Source of the DNA: an uncultured Caulobacteraceae bacterium | Lineage (GTDB): Bacteria; Pseudomonadota; Alphaproteobacteria; Caulobacterales; Caulobacteraceae | Reading direction: 5' to 3' | DNA: 15,048 bases | Assembly: GCA_946482375.1 (NCBI GenBank) | Contig: CAMLRH010000030.1 | Coordinates: 1 to 15,048 of the forward strand | Part shown: piece by piece, positions 7,190 to 15,048 of the stretch | Layout: each line of letters begins with the position of its first letter | Position numbering within the stretch: the stretch's first letter is position 1 | The notes under the pieces: model-generated | What the model saw: the letters and a program-made list of their open reading frames with translations, nothing else | What the model was told of the DNA's origin: nothing | Databases searched by the model: none | Program-made: the position numbers and the translations under genes

Positions 7190-10081
7190 CTAGTAGACGT
7201 CGCGGCGGTAATTCCCGCCGCGCGTCAGGTTATCGAAACCGTCCTCACCGAGGATCTCGATGAGGGCCTCCGTGACGGCCGGCGCCATCCCCTGCAGGCT
7301 ACCGCAGACATAGATGGCGGCGCCGTCCCGCACCCATGCGCGAATCTCGCCCCCGACCTCGACCAGCTGGTGCTGTACGTACCGGCGCTCCGCCTGGTCG
7401 CGGGAGAACACGAGATCCGCCCGCTCCAGGCGCCCGGACATCAGCCAGGCGTCGATCTCGTCCTTATAGAAGGCGTCCGTGGCGGCGTTTCGTTCGCCGA
7501 AGATCAGCCAGTTGCGGCGGTGATCCTTGGCCGCGCGGCGCCGTATATGGGCGCGCAGCCCCGCCAGTCCGGTGCCGTTGCCGATCAGGATCATCGGGCG
7601 GTCGTCGGCGGGCGGATGGAAGCCGGGGTTCCGGCGAATCCTCAGGGGGAGTTGTTCGCCCAGCGCGACCGTCGAAAGGAGGCCGGAGGCGACGCCCGGC
7701 TCGCCCTTCTCGGTCCGCATCAGCCGCACGAGCAGGTCGATGCGGCCGTCTACGGACGTCGAGGCGATCGAATACTCCCGTTCACTGAGCTCCGCCGCCC
7801 CGCTGGAGAATTCGCGCCAGGTCAGCCCGGCGGCGATCTGCGCGATGTCGCCGGCTTCCCAATCGGCCGCGCCCGAGACCGGCTCCAGCTCAAGATGGAT
7901 CGCCGGCCAGCCGGCGCTGCCGGGGTTTAGCAGCCGGCGATCGACCAGGCGCCATGGGCTGAACGGCGCGCGCGTGATGCTCATCGCATCCGTCCGCCCG
8001 GTGATGGCCCCCAATTCGCGCGACCAGCGGTTCAGTGCTTCCGGATCGGCATCGTGCGCCTGGATCGTGGGAAAAATCCGCTCGGCGCCCGCAGCCTGCA
8101 GCCAGCGGTCCAGCGCCATACCGAAGCCGCAGAACACTCGATACTGCCGATCGCCCAGCGCCAGCATCGCGTACTTGAGCCCATGCAGCGCCGGAACTTG
8201 GCGCATGATGCGCCGCTCGAAAGCCATGGCGTGGTCCGGGGCGTCGCCGTCTCCGGTCGTGGCGACCAGGAAGATGGCCTGCTGCACCTCGGCCAGGCTG
8301 GCCGCGTCGACCTGACCGAGGTCGCGCACGGCGACCTTCAAACCGGCGCTTCTCAGCGATTCAGCGGTCTGGGCGGCGAGCTGCTCGGCCGTGCCGGTCT
8401 GGCTGGCATAGATGACCAGCACCGTGTCGGAGCGCGCGTCGGGGGGGGTGTAGGAAATCGGCTTAGCAGCAGCCCCGAAGCTTCCGCCTAGCAGGGCCGT
8501 GACCCCGCCAGCGGGCAAAAGCCTTGTGCGTTGCAGCCGCCGCCAGCCTATGACCATCGCCGTGATGGAGAGGAGCAGGCCAGGCAGCGTCACCGCGAAC
8601 AGGATGATGTCCCACAGCGGCCGGCGTTCGAGCAGCCACTTCACGTCGAGGTCGTGGAAGGCCACGATCGTCCAGCGATCGATCCGAGAGGTGTCGTTGA
8701 CCAGCCCTTCGATCTTCCCGGTTTGCGGATCGATGTGGAACCAGGAGTTCTCGGGATCGTCGAAGACGACGCGAACGATGGGCGTCTTCTTCGGATAGAA
8801 GCCGCTGTGCCAGTACTCGTCGCCGGTCTCCAGGCGCGCGGCCGAAACAAGATTGGCCTGCGGCATGATCTTGCGGGCCGCGTCGGCGATCTGATCGACC
8901 GACAGCTCACGCGGCTGGCCGGTCTCTGCATTGACGAGGCGAGGGTCGGAAACGCCGTCTTCGAGCACCGCCAGCGCTTCGCCACCGACGCGAAGGAAGG
9001 TGGCGCGCCTGATCTTCGCGTCCTCTCCGGCCAGCGTTCCCAAGGCGGCAGCGTTGAATTGCGAGCTGGCGCTGCCGGCGAAGCCGGTGAACTCGGCCTG
9101 CTCGATCTCACGGGTTTCGAGGACCCCGCCGGGGTACATGGTCCAGAACCCGCTGATGATCCACGACGTCAGGAATATGCCGCCAAGAATGCCGACGATA
9201 TGGTGCCATTTCATCCAGCCGCGGAAAGGCGAGGCCTCGCCGTTGGCGTAGCGCGAACGCAGGCGCAGTCTCGAAAAGCCGATCCACATGCCGCTGACGG
9301 CGATGAAGATACCGGCGCCCGCCAGAATGTAGATGGTCCACTGCCAGACGAAGGTGTCCCAGCGAACGATCTCGAAGTAGAGCCAGTGCGGGATGGCGCC
9401 GACCCAGTTCCACATCCGTTCATAGCGCTGGGTGTCGAGCACGATCTCGCCGGTGGCCACCGACACGTAATACTCCGTACCGGCCGGGTCGTTCATGCGG
9501 ATCAGATGGAACGGCCGCTCCTTGTTCCAGTAGCCGGTCACCGTCCACTGGTCCCGGAACAGGTCGCCCTTGTGCAGGGTAGCCTCAGGCGCTGAAAGCT
9601 GATCGCGCACGATCTTGAGCGCCTGCTCGCCGGTGACGCCCTTGATCGGAGCGCCGGTGACGGCCGAGACGGTATGGTGTTTTCCCTCCCAGTCCGAGAT
9701 CCGGTAGACTGGCTGATCGCCCGCCATTTCCAGACGGAGATCCTGCGGGAACTCGGACATCCCGGCCCGGGTCAGCGCGGCGTCCGGCGCCACTTCGACC
9801 TTGTTCCAGTCGAGCGGCCTCAAGACCTTCAGCTTGTCGTCGGCGTCCATGGCCGGCCAAGCGACATAGGCCAGCACCAGTCCGCTGACGAACCAGACAA
9901 CGAAGTAGAGGCAGGCAACGATGCCGAGCCAGCGGTGGATGGTGATGATCGTCTGCTGGAACTGATCCTTCAGCGGCACGCGCTGGCGAGCCTCGACCCG
10001 GCGATCCGCCGGCGACTGCTGGAAGAAAGCGGCCGGACGAATCCCTGTGCGGGTGTGCTGCATTGCGTCGTCGCTGCCCAT
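7190..10081 (-). CDS. PepSY / flavodoxin / NADPH-reductase fusion protein
   Basis: 963 residues. The N-terminal half (about 40-520) is a PepSY_TM-type membrane module with segments near 52-74, 248-268, 294-316 and 490-511, and with IHRW (48-51), MKWHH (290-294) and VAFHDLDVKWLL (473-484) as likely heme- or metal-related histidine motifs. A flavodoxin domain follows (about 553-695; YASQTGTAEQLA, ATTGDGDAP, LGDRQY). The C-terminal part is a ferredoxin-NADP reductase-like domain (REYSIAS for FAD at 769-775, GNGTGLAGLRAHI for NADPH, YVCGSLQGM, and C-terminal GGNYRRDVY). Such fusions move electrons from cytoplasmic NADPH to a periplasmic acceptor. Relatives near siderophore receptors (for example Pseudomonas PiuB next to PiuA) are considered ferric-siderophore reductases. 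ATG 10081 is chosen because GAGGAA precedes it; the longer frame back to 10273 would run through the operator at 10150. An 8-C coding run at 8441-8448 lies in the linker before the flavodoxin domain. Confidence 0.9.
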   Translation of the reverse strand: MGSDDAMQHTRTGIRPAAFFQQSPADRRVEARQRVPLKDQFQQTIITIHRWLGIVACLYFVVWFVSGLVLAYVAWPAMDADDKLKVLRPLDWNKVEVAPDAALTRAGMSEFPQDLRLEMAGDQPVYRISDWEGKHHTVSAVTGAPIKGVTGEQALKIVRDQLSAPEATLHKGDLFRDQWTVTGYWNKERPFHLIRMNDPAGTEYYVSVATGEIVLDTQRYERMWNWVGAIPHWLYFEIVRWDTFVWQWTIYILAGAGIFIAVSGMWIGFSRLRLRSRYANGEASPFRGWMKWHHIVGILGGIFLTSWIISGFWTMYPGGVLETREIEQAEFTGFAGSASSQFNAAALGTLAGEDAKIRRATFLRVGGEALAVLEDGVSDPRLVNAETGQPRELSVDQIADAARKIMPQANLVSAARLETGDEYWHSGFYPKKTPIVRVVFDDPENSWFHIDPQTGKIEGLVNDTSRIDRWTIVAFHDLDVKWLLERRPLWDIILFAVTLPGLLLSITAMVIGWRRLQRTRLLPAGGVTALLGGSFGAAAKPISYTPPDARSDTVLVIYASQTGTAEQLAAQTAESLRSAGLKVAVRDLGQVDAASLAEVQQAIFLVATTGDGDAPDHAMAFERRIMRQVPALHGLKYAMLALGDRQYRVFCGFGMALDRWLQAAGAERIFPTIQAHDADPEALNRWSRELGAITGRTDAMSITRAPFSPWRLVDRRLLNPGSAGWPAIHLELEPVSGAADWEAGDIAQIAAGLTWREFSSGAAELSEREYSIASTSVDGRIDLLVRLMRTEKGEPGVASGLLSTVALGEQLPLRIRRNPGFHPPADDRPMILIGNGTGLAGLRAHIRRRAAKDHRRNWLIFGERNAATDAFYKDEIDAWLMSGRLERADLVFSRDQAERRYVQHQLVEVGGEIRAWVRDGAAIYVCGSLQGMAPAVTEALIEILGEDGFDNLTRGGNYRRDVY

Positions 10082-10149
10082 AGCGTTCCTCGCCTGATGG
10101 AGCCCACAGCACCTTCCGGGCTGGCTCCCGCATTTGGGCACGACATTTA

Positions 10150-10159
10150 TGTATAGACA
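10150..10159 (-). promoter_or_regulatory. Putative HutC-type operator (site 3)
   Basis: An exact TGTATAGACA on the plus strand. It lies 68 nt upstream of the reductase start at 10081 and reads TGTCTATACA towards that gene. The surrounding 15 nt (10148-10162) are a perfect inverted copy of 10289-10303 at site 4, so both divergent genes carry the same element ACTTGTCTATACATA in their own direction. I found no convincing -35/-10 pair at the usual spacing, so the promoter itself is not called. Confidence 0.68.
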
Positions 10160-10291
10160 AGTGGCGATTGCGTGAGCGGCGCCGGAGCGCCCGGCTCGCG
10201 GCCTGCGAAGGCGCCTCTGCCGCCCGAAGAGCGCAGGTGAGTGCGAATTAGGCGCCCTGCGCCGCCTTGTCACCGCATGACGATTCAGACT

Positions 10292-10301
10292 TGTCTATAC
10301 A
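10292..10301 (+). promoter_or_regulatory. Putative HutC-type operator (site 4)
   Basis: TGTCTATACA, the reverse complement of TGTATAGACA, 69 nt before the start of the second TonB receptor at 10371. Its 15-nt context (10289-10303) matches site 3 exactly in inverted orientation, the two centres being 142 bp apart. The 289-bp divergent gap holds these two elements and no other gene; I saw no cobalamin riboswitch signature despite the BtuB-like receptor that follows. Confidence 0.68.
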
Positions 10302-10370
10302 TATTTGAAATGCGCTCATAACGTACGAACGGGCTGTCAATCCCTAAGGGGCATCGGAAGGGGAGTTATT

Positions 10371-12398
10371 ATGGACGGACAATCTAAAGTAGCGAAGAAG
10401 CGCCAAAGCATCGGGCGCGGCGTGGTATTGGCGTCGGCCTCCTGGCTGGCGATGGCCGCGGGCTCCGCCCACGCGCAGGAAGTCGGAGAAGTCGAAGAGG
10501 TCGTGGTCACCGCCAAGCGGCTGGAGGAAAGCCTGCCTCTGGAACTGGCGGAGTACGGCAACCGTGTCCAGGTCATCGAAACCGAAGCGATTGAAAAGCG
10601 GGCCATCAACGACGTGGCGCAGGCGCTGCAACTTCTGGCCCCGTCGTTGCATATCCAGCCGAAAGCCGGCGCCTTCGACTATGTCGACATCTCGCTGCAG
10701 GGCTCCCGGACGAACGAGGTGCTGTGGCTGGTCGACGGCGTTCGCATCACCAACCGGCTCTACAACGGCACGACGCCGCTCGACACCATCCCGGCGGCGA
10801 TGATCGAGCGGATCGAGATACTGGAAGGCGGCCAGGGGCTCTTCTACGGCACCCAGTCGGTGGCCGGGGTGGTCAACGTCATCACCAAGTCACTCATCAA
10901 GGACGGAACCGACGGCCAGTTCTCGGTCGGCGGCGATACCAACGACGGCCGTCACATCGCCGCGCACGTCCGCAGCGCCGCCGGCCCGCACGAGTTCGCG
11001 ATCTACGCCTCCAGCGATGAAGCCGAAGGGTTCCAGCCGATCCCGACGGAAGATTATCAGCCGAGCGCGACCGACCGTAAGCGCGGCTACGACGTGCAGA
11101 CCTACGGCGCGAAGTACGGCATCGACATCACCGAACAGCTGCGACTGAGCGTCGGTTACCAGAAGACCCACGCCAAGCTGGATTTCGCGCAGCCCAACCT
11201 CATCGCGCTCTATTACAACGAGCGCGACGAAGACATCGTTAGCGCCAAGGTGGATTGGAATCCGAGCGAGGTCTTCGGGCTTTTCCTCAAGGGTTACTAC
11301 CACAAGTGGGATTCCACGATCACGCGGTACAACAATGTGATCGGCGGAGCCCCGGGCGAAACCGTGCAGACCGCCGACGGCACCTTCTGGGGCTACAAGG
11401 ATTACGGCCTGAACGCGCTCGCCAAGTTCGCGCCCACTGGCCTCGGGATGGAGTTCTACGCCGGTTACGACTTCCAGAATTACAACGGCCGCGACGACGT
11501 CCTGCTGATCGCCGAGCAGACTGAGCAAGTCCATGCGGTGTTCGGCCAGGTGCGGACGACCGAGGATCTATTCGGGAATCTCAAGCTGTCGGCCGGCGTG
11601 CGGCACAACATGCCGAAGTCAGGCGACGAACTGACGATCTGGAACGTCAGCGGTCAGTACGATTTCTCCGAGAACCTGTTCGTCCGCGCGACGGCGGGGA
11701 CCGCCTACCGGCTGCCGGACGCCAGCGAGCTGTATTCCAACGATCCGTGCTGCGAGCAGGGCAACCCGGGCCTGCAGGGCGAAAAGAGCAATAACTTCAA
11801 CGCCTCTGTGGGCGGCTTCTTCACGGTGGCCGGCGAGAATGGCTCCTGGGAAATCGTCGGCTTCGTTCGCAAGGTGGAGAACCTGATCGCCGCGGTCGAC
11901 AACGGCGCCGGATTGCTCGTCTACGAGAACACGGAGAGCGAGACCGACGTGAAAGGGTGGATGGCGACGGCGAGCGTCCCGCTCGGCCCGGTATTTTCGA
12001 CCAACCTGTCCTACAGCGCGACCGAAGCGACCAACGCGTCAGGCCTGCAGATCGACCGGATTCCCGAGACCACCGCCAAGGGCGTTCTCGACTACCATCC
12101 GGGGAATCTGCCGATCGGCGGCGCGCTCAGCTTCAACTACACGGGCAAGACCTATCAGACGCTGGCGAGCCTTGGCCGTCTGTCGTTCGGTGACGTCGTT
12201 ACGGCGGACCTGTCCGGCTACGTCGAGTTCGGGCCGGACCGGCGCCATCGCCTGACCGCGCGCATCGAGAACGTGACGGACGAAGTCTACACCACCCGCC
12301 TGCAACGGATCGTGCCGGATCTGGGCGGCGACCCGTATGCGGCCCGCTTCCGGGGCGTGCCGCGCACCTTCCACCTGCGCTACAGCTTCGACTTCTAG
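10371..12398 (+). CDS. TonB-dependent outer-membrane receptor (second, BtuB-like)
   Basis: 675 residues. ATG 10371 follows GGAAGGGGAG at good spacing, so the longer frame from 10305 is not used. The signal peptide ends after AHA (35), then comes a classical TonB box EEVVVTAKR (42-50). The plug follows (about 55-170) with QALQLLAPSLHIQ, LQGSRTNEVLWLVDGVRI, IPAAMIERIEILEGGQGLFYGTQSVAGVVNVITK. The barrel has the standard TAYRLPDASELY and GNPGLQGEKSNNF region and ends in HLRYSFDF with the terminal aromatic needed for assembly. A Cys-Cys pair (DPCCEQG) precedes the GNPGL loop and may lie outside the cell. Substrate is not evident; location between the reductase fusion and the hut operon, under site 4, suggests a histidine-linked or chelate substrate. 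Confidence 0.94.
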   Translation: MDGQSKVAKKRQSIGRGVVLASASWLAMAAGSAHAQEVGEVEEVVVTAKRLEESLPLELAEYGNRVQVIETEAIEKRAINDVAQALQLLAPSLHIQPKAGAFDYVDISLQGSRTNEVLWLVDGVRITNRLYNGTTPLDTIPAAMIERIEILEGGQGLFYGTQSVAGVVNVITKSLIKDGTDGQFSVGGDTNDGRHIAAHVRSAAGPHEFAIYASSDEAEGFQPIPTEDYQPSATDRKRGYDVQTYGAKYGIDITEQLRLSVGYQKTHAKLDFAQPNLIALYYNERDEDIVSAKVDWNPSEVFGLFLKGYYHKWDSTITRYNNVIGGAPGETVQTADGTFWGYKDYGLNALAKFAPTGLGMEFYAGYDFQNYNGRDDVLLIAEQTEQVHAVFGQVRTTEDLFGNLKLSAGVRHNMPKSGDELTIWNVSGQYDFSENLFVRATAGTAYRLPDASELYSNDPCCEQGNPGLQGEKSNNFNASVGGFFTVAGENGSWEIVGFVRKVENLIAAVDNGAGLLVYENTESETDVKGWMATASVPLGPVFSTNLSYSATEATNASGLQIDRIPETTAKGVLDYHPGNLPIGGALSFNYTGKTYQTLASLGRLSFGDVVTADLSGYVEFGPDRRHRLTARIENVTDEVYTTRLQRIVPDLGGDPYAARFRGVPRTFHLRYSFDF

Positions 12399-12419
12399 TC
12401 CAGCGCCGAGCGCCTTCTG

Positions 12420-12449
12420 AAACGGCGGCGTCACCCGACGCCGCCGTTT
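12420..12449. terminator. Bidirectional rho-independent terminator
   Basis: Perfect 13-bp arms AAACGGCGGCGTC (12420-12432) and GACGCCGCCGTTT (12437-12449) with an ACCC loop, followed by TCTCTTT. It lies in the 68-bp gap between the convergent second receptor gene and hutU and probably ends both transcripts. Confidence 0.85.
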
Positions 12450-12466
12450 CTCTTTGCGCCCGATGA

Positions 12467-14131
12467 TCAGCGCAGGCTCGGCAAGTCCAGGCCATGCTGG
12501 CGGGCGCAGTCGATCGCCAGGTCGTAGCCGGCGTCGGCATGACGCATGACTCCGGTGGCGGGATCGTTCCACAGCACCCGTTCGATCCGGCGCGCCGCCG
12601 CCTCCGTACCGTCGCAGACGATCACCATGCCGGCGTGCTGGGAAAAGCCCATCCCGACTCCGCCACCGTGGTGCAGCGAGACCCAGGTGGCCCCCGAAGC
12701 GCAGTTGAGCAACGCGTTCAACAACGGCCAGTCGGAAACGGCGTCGGAGCCGTCGAGCATGGCCTCCGTCTCGCGGTTGGGCGAGGCCACCGATCCCGAG
12801 TCCAGATGATCGCGGCCGATGGCAACCGGCGCCTTGAGCTCGCCCCGCGCCACCATCTCATTGAAGGCCAGCCCCAGCCGATGGCGGTCGCCCAGGCCCA
12901 CCCAGCAGATACGGGCGGGAAGGCCCTGGAAATGGATCCGCTTCCTGGCCATGTCGAGCCAGTTATGAAGATGTGGGTTGTCGGGGATCAGCTCCTTCAC
13001 CTTCTCGTCGGTGCGGTAGATGTCCTCCGGATCGCCCGACAGCGCCGCCCAGCGGAAGGGGCCGATGCCCCGGCAGAACAGCGGCCGGATGTAGGCCGGC
13101 ACGAAGCCGGGGAAATCGAAGGCGTCCGCGACGCCCTCCTCCCTGGCCATCTGGCGGATATTGTTGCCGTAATCGACGGTCGGCACGCCCGCCTTCTGGA
13201 AGGCCAGCATGGTGCGCACGTGTTCCGCCATAGAGGCGCGGGCGGCGCGTTCGAGGCCCTTGGGATCGCGGGTCCGGGCGTCCTCCCATTCGCCGACGGT
13301 CCAGCCCTTGGGCAGGTAGCCGTTGACCGGGTCGTGGGCGGAGGTCTGGTCGGTGAGCAGGTCCGGCCGCACCCCGCGCTGCAGCAGCTGGGGCAGGATT
13401 TCGGCGGCGTTGCCGAGGAGGCCGACGGAGATGGGCTTCTTCTCGGCGCAGCTGCGCTCGATCAACGCCAGCGCCTCGTCGAGGTCGCCGGCGACCTGGT
13501 CGAGGTAGCCGGTGCGCACGCGCATGTCGATGCGGGAGGCCTGGCACTCGATCGCCAGGCACGAAGCGCCGGCCATCACGGCCGCTAGCGGCTGGGCGCC
13601 GCCCATGCCGCCAAGGCCCGCCGTCAGCAGCCAGCGGCCCGACAGGTCGCCGCCATAGTGGCGCCGGCCCATCTCGACGAAGGTTTCATAGGTGCCTTGG
13701 ACGATGCCCTGGGCGCCGATGTAGATCCAGCTGCCGGCCGTCATCTGGCCGTACATCATCAGCCCCTTGCGATCGAGCTCGTTGAAGTGGTCCCAGTTCG
13801 CCCAGCGGGGCACCAGGTTGGAGTTGGCGATCAGCACCCGGGGCGCGTCGGCGTGGGTGCGGAACACGCCGGCCGGCTTGCCGGACTGCACCAGCAGGGT
13901 CTCGTCCTCGCCCAGGCGCCTCAGCGCCGAGACCATGCGATCGAGGCTCTCCCAGTCGCGGGCCGCGCGCCCAATGCCGCCATAGACCACCAGTTCCTCC
14001 GGACGCTCTGCGACGTCGGGATCGAGGTTGTTCATCAGCATCCGCAGCGGCGCCTCGGTCAGCCAGCTCTTCGCGGACAACTCGGTCCCGTGGGCGGCGC
14101 GGATGAGGCGGGTATTGTCGATACGGTTCAT
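12467..14131 (-). CDS. hutU: Urocanate hydratase (urocanase)
   Basis: 554 residues, full length. It converts urocanate plus water to 4-imidazolone-5-propionate with tightly bound NAD+, step 2 of histidine breakdown, in the cytoplasm. Visible hallmarks: [23 protein letters not shown] (15-37), [13 protein letters not shown] (48-60), the NAD-binding [12 protein letters not shown] (170-181), YGNNIRQMA (321-329), [10 protein letters not shown] (352-361), and [11 protein letters not shown] (406-416) whose C409 corresponds to the conserved cysteine of Pseudomonas putida urocanase. [15 protein letters not shown] (487-501) is also intact. Two ATGs are adjacent (14134 and 14131); the second is better placed relative to CAGGA. 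It lies 14 nt after the hutG stop and is the last gene of the operon here. Confidence 0.97.
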   Translation of the reverse strand: MNRIDNTRLIRAAHGTELSAKSWLTEAPLRMLMNNLDPDVAERPEELVVYGGIGRAARDWESLDRMVSALRRLGEDETLLVQSGKPAGVFRTHADAPRVLIANSNLVPRWANWDHFNELDRKGLMMYGQMTAGSWIYIGAQGIVQGTYETFVEMGRRHYGGDLSGRWLLTAGLGGMGGAQPLAAVMAGASCLAIECQASRIDMRVRTGYLDQVAGDLDEALALIERSCAEKKPISVGLLGNAAEILPQLLQRGVRPDLLTDQTSAHDPVNGYLPKGWTVGEWEDARTRDPKGLERAARASMAEHVRTMLAFQKAGVPTVDYGNNIRQMAREEGVADAFDFPGFVPAYIRPLFCRGIGPFRWAALSGDPEDIYRTDEKVKELIPDNPHLHNWLDMARKRIHFQGLPARICWVGLGDRHRLGLAFNEMVARGELKAPVAIGRDHLDSGSVASPNRETEAMLDGSDAVSDWPLLNALLNCASGATWVSLHHGGGVGMGFSQHAGMVIVCDGTEAAARRIERVLWNDPATGVMRHADAGYDLAIDCARQHGLDLPSLR

Positions 14132-14145
14132 CATGGGTCCTGAGC

Positions 14146-14967
14146 TTAGGCCCGCTCGGCGAACTGCCGGCAGGTCTTGAGAATCTGTCTGAGGGCGGCG
14201 CGCATGGGGGCGGCGCGGACTTCGTCGTAGCCGGGAGGCCAGGTGGATGGCGCGGGGGCGTGGGCCGGGTCGTCCATGTAGCCGCGGCAGGCGAGCTCCA
14301 TCTGCACGGCATGGACGTTCTCGTCCGGGCGGCCGTAGCGCCGCACCGTCCAGCCGCCCTTGTAGCGGCCGTTGGTCACCCATGAGAACGTCGTCTCCCG
14401 GCAGACGGCCTCGATCGCGGCGGTCAGCGCCGGGGCGCAGGTCGCGCCGTCGTTGCTGCCAATGTTGAAGTGGGGCAGCAGCCCTTCAAACTGCCGGGGG
14501 ATCAGCGAGCGGATCGAATGGGCGTCGTAGAGAACGACGGCGCCGTGGGTCTGCTTGAGCCGCTCGATCTCCTCCTGCAGCGTCTGATGGTAGGGATCGA
14601 AGAAATGCGTGCGGCGGTCGGCGATCTCCGCCTCGCCCGGCTCGGCGCCTTCACGGTAGAGCGGTTCGCCGTCGAAGGTCGTCGTGGGACAAAGTTCGGT
14701 CGTGGTCACCAGGCCGGGATAGAGGGAGGCGCCCGAGGGGTCGCGGTTGACGTCGATGACCGTCCGCGAGATTGCGGTGCGGACCAGGGTCGCGCCAAGC
14801 TCGCCGGCGAAGTCATAGAGCCGGTCCACCCACCAGTCGGCGTCCTTGCGCGCCAGCCAAGGCGAGATGAGCCTTGCCTCGACGTCGGCCGGGATGTCGG
14901 TTCCAGTGTGCGGGAAACTGACGATCAGGGGCGCCTGTCCCCGCTCGACGGTGAGCCAGCCGGTCAT
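14146..14967 (-). CDS. hutG: N-formylglutamate deformylase
   Basis: 273 residues. It hydrolyses N-formylglutamate to glutamate and formate, the last step of the five-step histidine pathway that also uses formiminoglutamate deiminase (HutF). Conserved stretches include [11 protein letters not shown] (16-26), [13 protein letters not shown] (41-53), [19 protein letters not shown] (67-85, written here as one 19-residue run), THFFDPYH (120-127) and VVLYDAHSI (144-152), the last containing metal-site candidates. The ATG at 14967 overlaps the hutH stop as ATGA, so translation is probably coupled. Presence of this enzyme rather than HutG-type formiminoglutamase predicts hutF elsewhere in the operon. 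Confidence 0.96.
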   Translation of the reverse strand: MTGWLTVERGQAPLIVSFPHTGTDIPADVEARLISPWLARKDADWWVDRLYDFAGELGATLVRTAISRTVIDVNRDPSGASLYPGLVTTTELCPTTTFDGEPLYREGAEPGEAEIADRRTHFFDPYHQTLQEEIERLKQTHGAVVLYDAHSIRSLIPRQFEGLLPHFNIGSNDGATCAPALTAAIEAVCRETTFSWVTNGRYKGGWTVRRYGRPDENVHAVQMELACRGYMDDPAHAPAPSTWPPGYDEVRAAPMRAALRQILKTCRQFAERA

Positions 14968-15048
14968 GCGCCCTCCGCCACTCCCGGCAGTTGCGCACCG
15001 GAGGCCTCGACCAAGCCGCCGCCCCGCACCAGGCTGATGGCCGCCTGC
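14964..15048 (-). CDS. hutH: Histidine ammonia-lyase, C-terminal 27 residues only
   Basis: Only the 3' end is in the window, cut by the right edge. The last codons give QAAISLVRGGG followed by [16 protein letters not shown] and TGA, which fits the C-terminus of histidine ammonia-lyase (step 1, histidine to urocanate). The stop overlaps the hutG ATG by the ATGA arrangement. The family assignment rests on this short tail plus its place upstream of hutG and hutU; the MIO-forming Ala-Ser-Gly is outside. Confidence 0.72.
   Translation of the reverse strand, partial: QAAISLVRGGGLVEASGAQLPGVAEGA

Noticed and set aside
10082..10273. Longer reductase N-terminus from 10273
   Set aside because: It would run through operator site 3, is arginine-rich without family similarity, and a good ribosome-binding site precedes ATG 10081.
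10082..10370. Cobalamin riboswitch before the BtuB-like receptor
   Set aside because: I saw no B12-box or associated conserved core in the gap on either strand; only the two operators stand out.
12494..13588. Long plus-strand open frame opposite hutU
   Set aside because: It is a high-GC shadow of hutU with no recognisable domain or ribosome-binding site.
14135..14383. Extended hutU start overlapping hutG
   Set aside because: The extension is an out-of-frame reading of hutG. The known HutU N-terminus and a ribosome-binding site place the start at 14131.
1..15048. CRISPR array, rRNA or complete insertion sequence
   Set aside because: No regularly spaced repeats, rRNA-like stretches or paired terminal inverted repeats were seen.

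Overview
This 15 kb window is high-GC DNA from a Gram-negative bacterium, most likely an alphaproteobacterium of the Caulobacterales type. That placement is an inference from base composition, from the number of TonB-dependent receptors, and from the style of the receptor, OprB and hut proteins; no taxonomic marker is complete here. It opens with the 3' end of a tRNA-Ser. Beside it, on the minus strand, is what looks like a scrap of an IS6-family transposase gene.

Layout: (1) 501-2650, a plus-strand operon encoding a PepSY-type membrane protein, a secreted DUF2271 protein with an ApbE-type flavinylation motif, and an ApbE flavin transferase. (2) 2670-4712, a minus-strand TonB-dependent receptor, divergent from (3) 4850-6571, a secreted NTF2/SnoaL-like protein (TTG start) and an OprB-type porin. 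(4) A strong hairpin terminator, then 6647-10081 on the minus strand: a 963-residue PepSY/flavodoxin/ferredoxin-reductase fusion followed by a small secreted protein. (5) 10371-12398, a second, BtuB-like TonB-dependent receptor, divergent from the reductase. (6) A second hairpin terminator, then the end of a histidine-utilisation operon read leftwards: hutH (only its last 27 codons), hutG and hutU.

The most interesting signal lies between the genes. A 10-bp element, TGTATAGACA, occurs exactly three times (4776, 10150, 10292) and once with a single mismatch (345). Each copy lies in front of a transport or redox operon. It fits the published operator pattern of HutC-subfamily GntR repressors (GT-N-TA-N-AC), and histidine-degradation genes lie next door. 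For both receptors and the reductase, the element sits 63-69 nt before the start codon in the same orientation.

The reading I favour is a HutC-like regulon that couples histidine breakdown to outer-membrane uptake (two TonB receptors and a porin) and to flavin-based redox chemistry at the inner membrane (fusion reductase, PepSY protein, flavinylated DUF2271, ApbE). The cargo could be histidine, a histidine-derived compound or a metal-histidine complex. The cargo and the identity of the repressor are inferences; the repressor gene and the hut promoter are not in the window.
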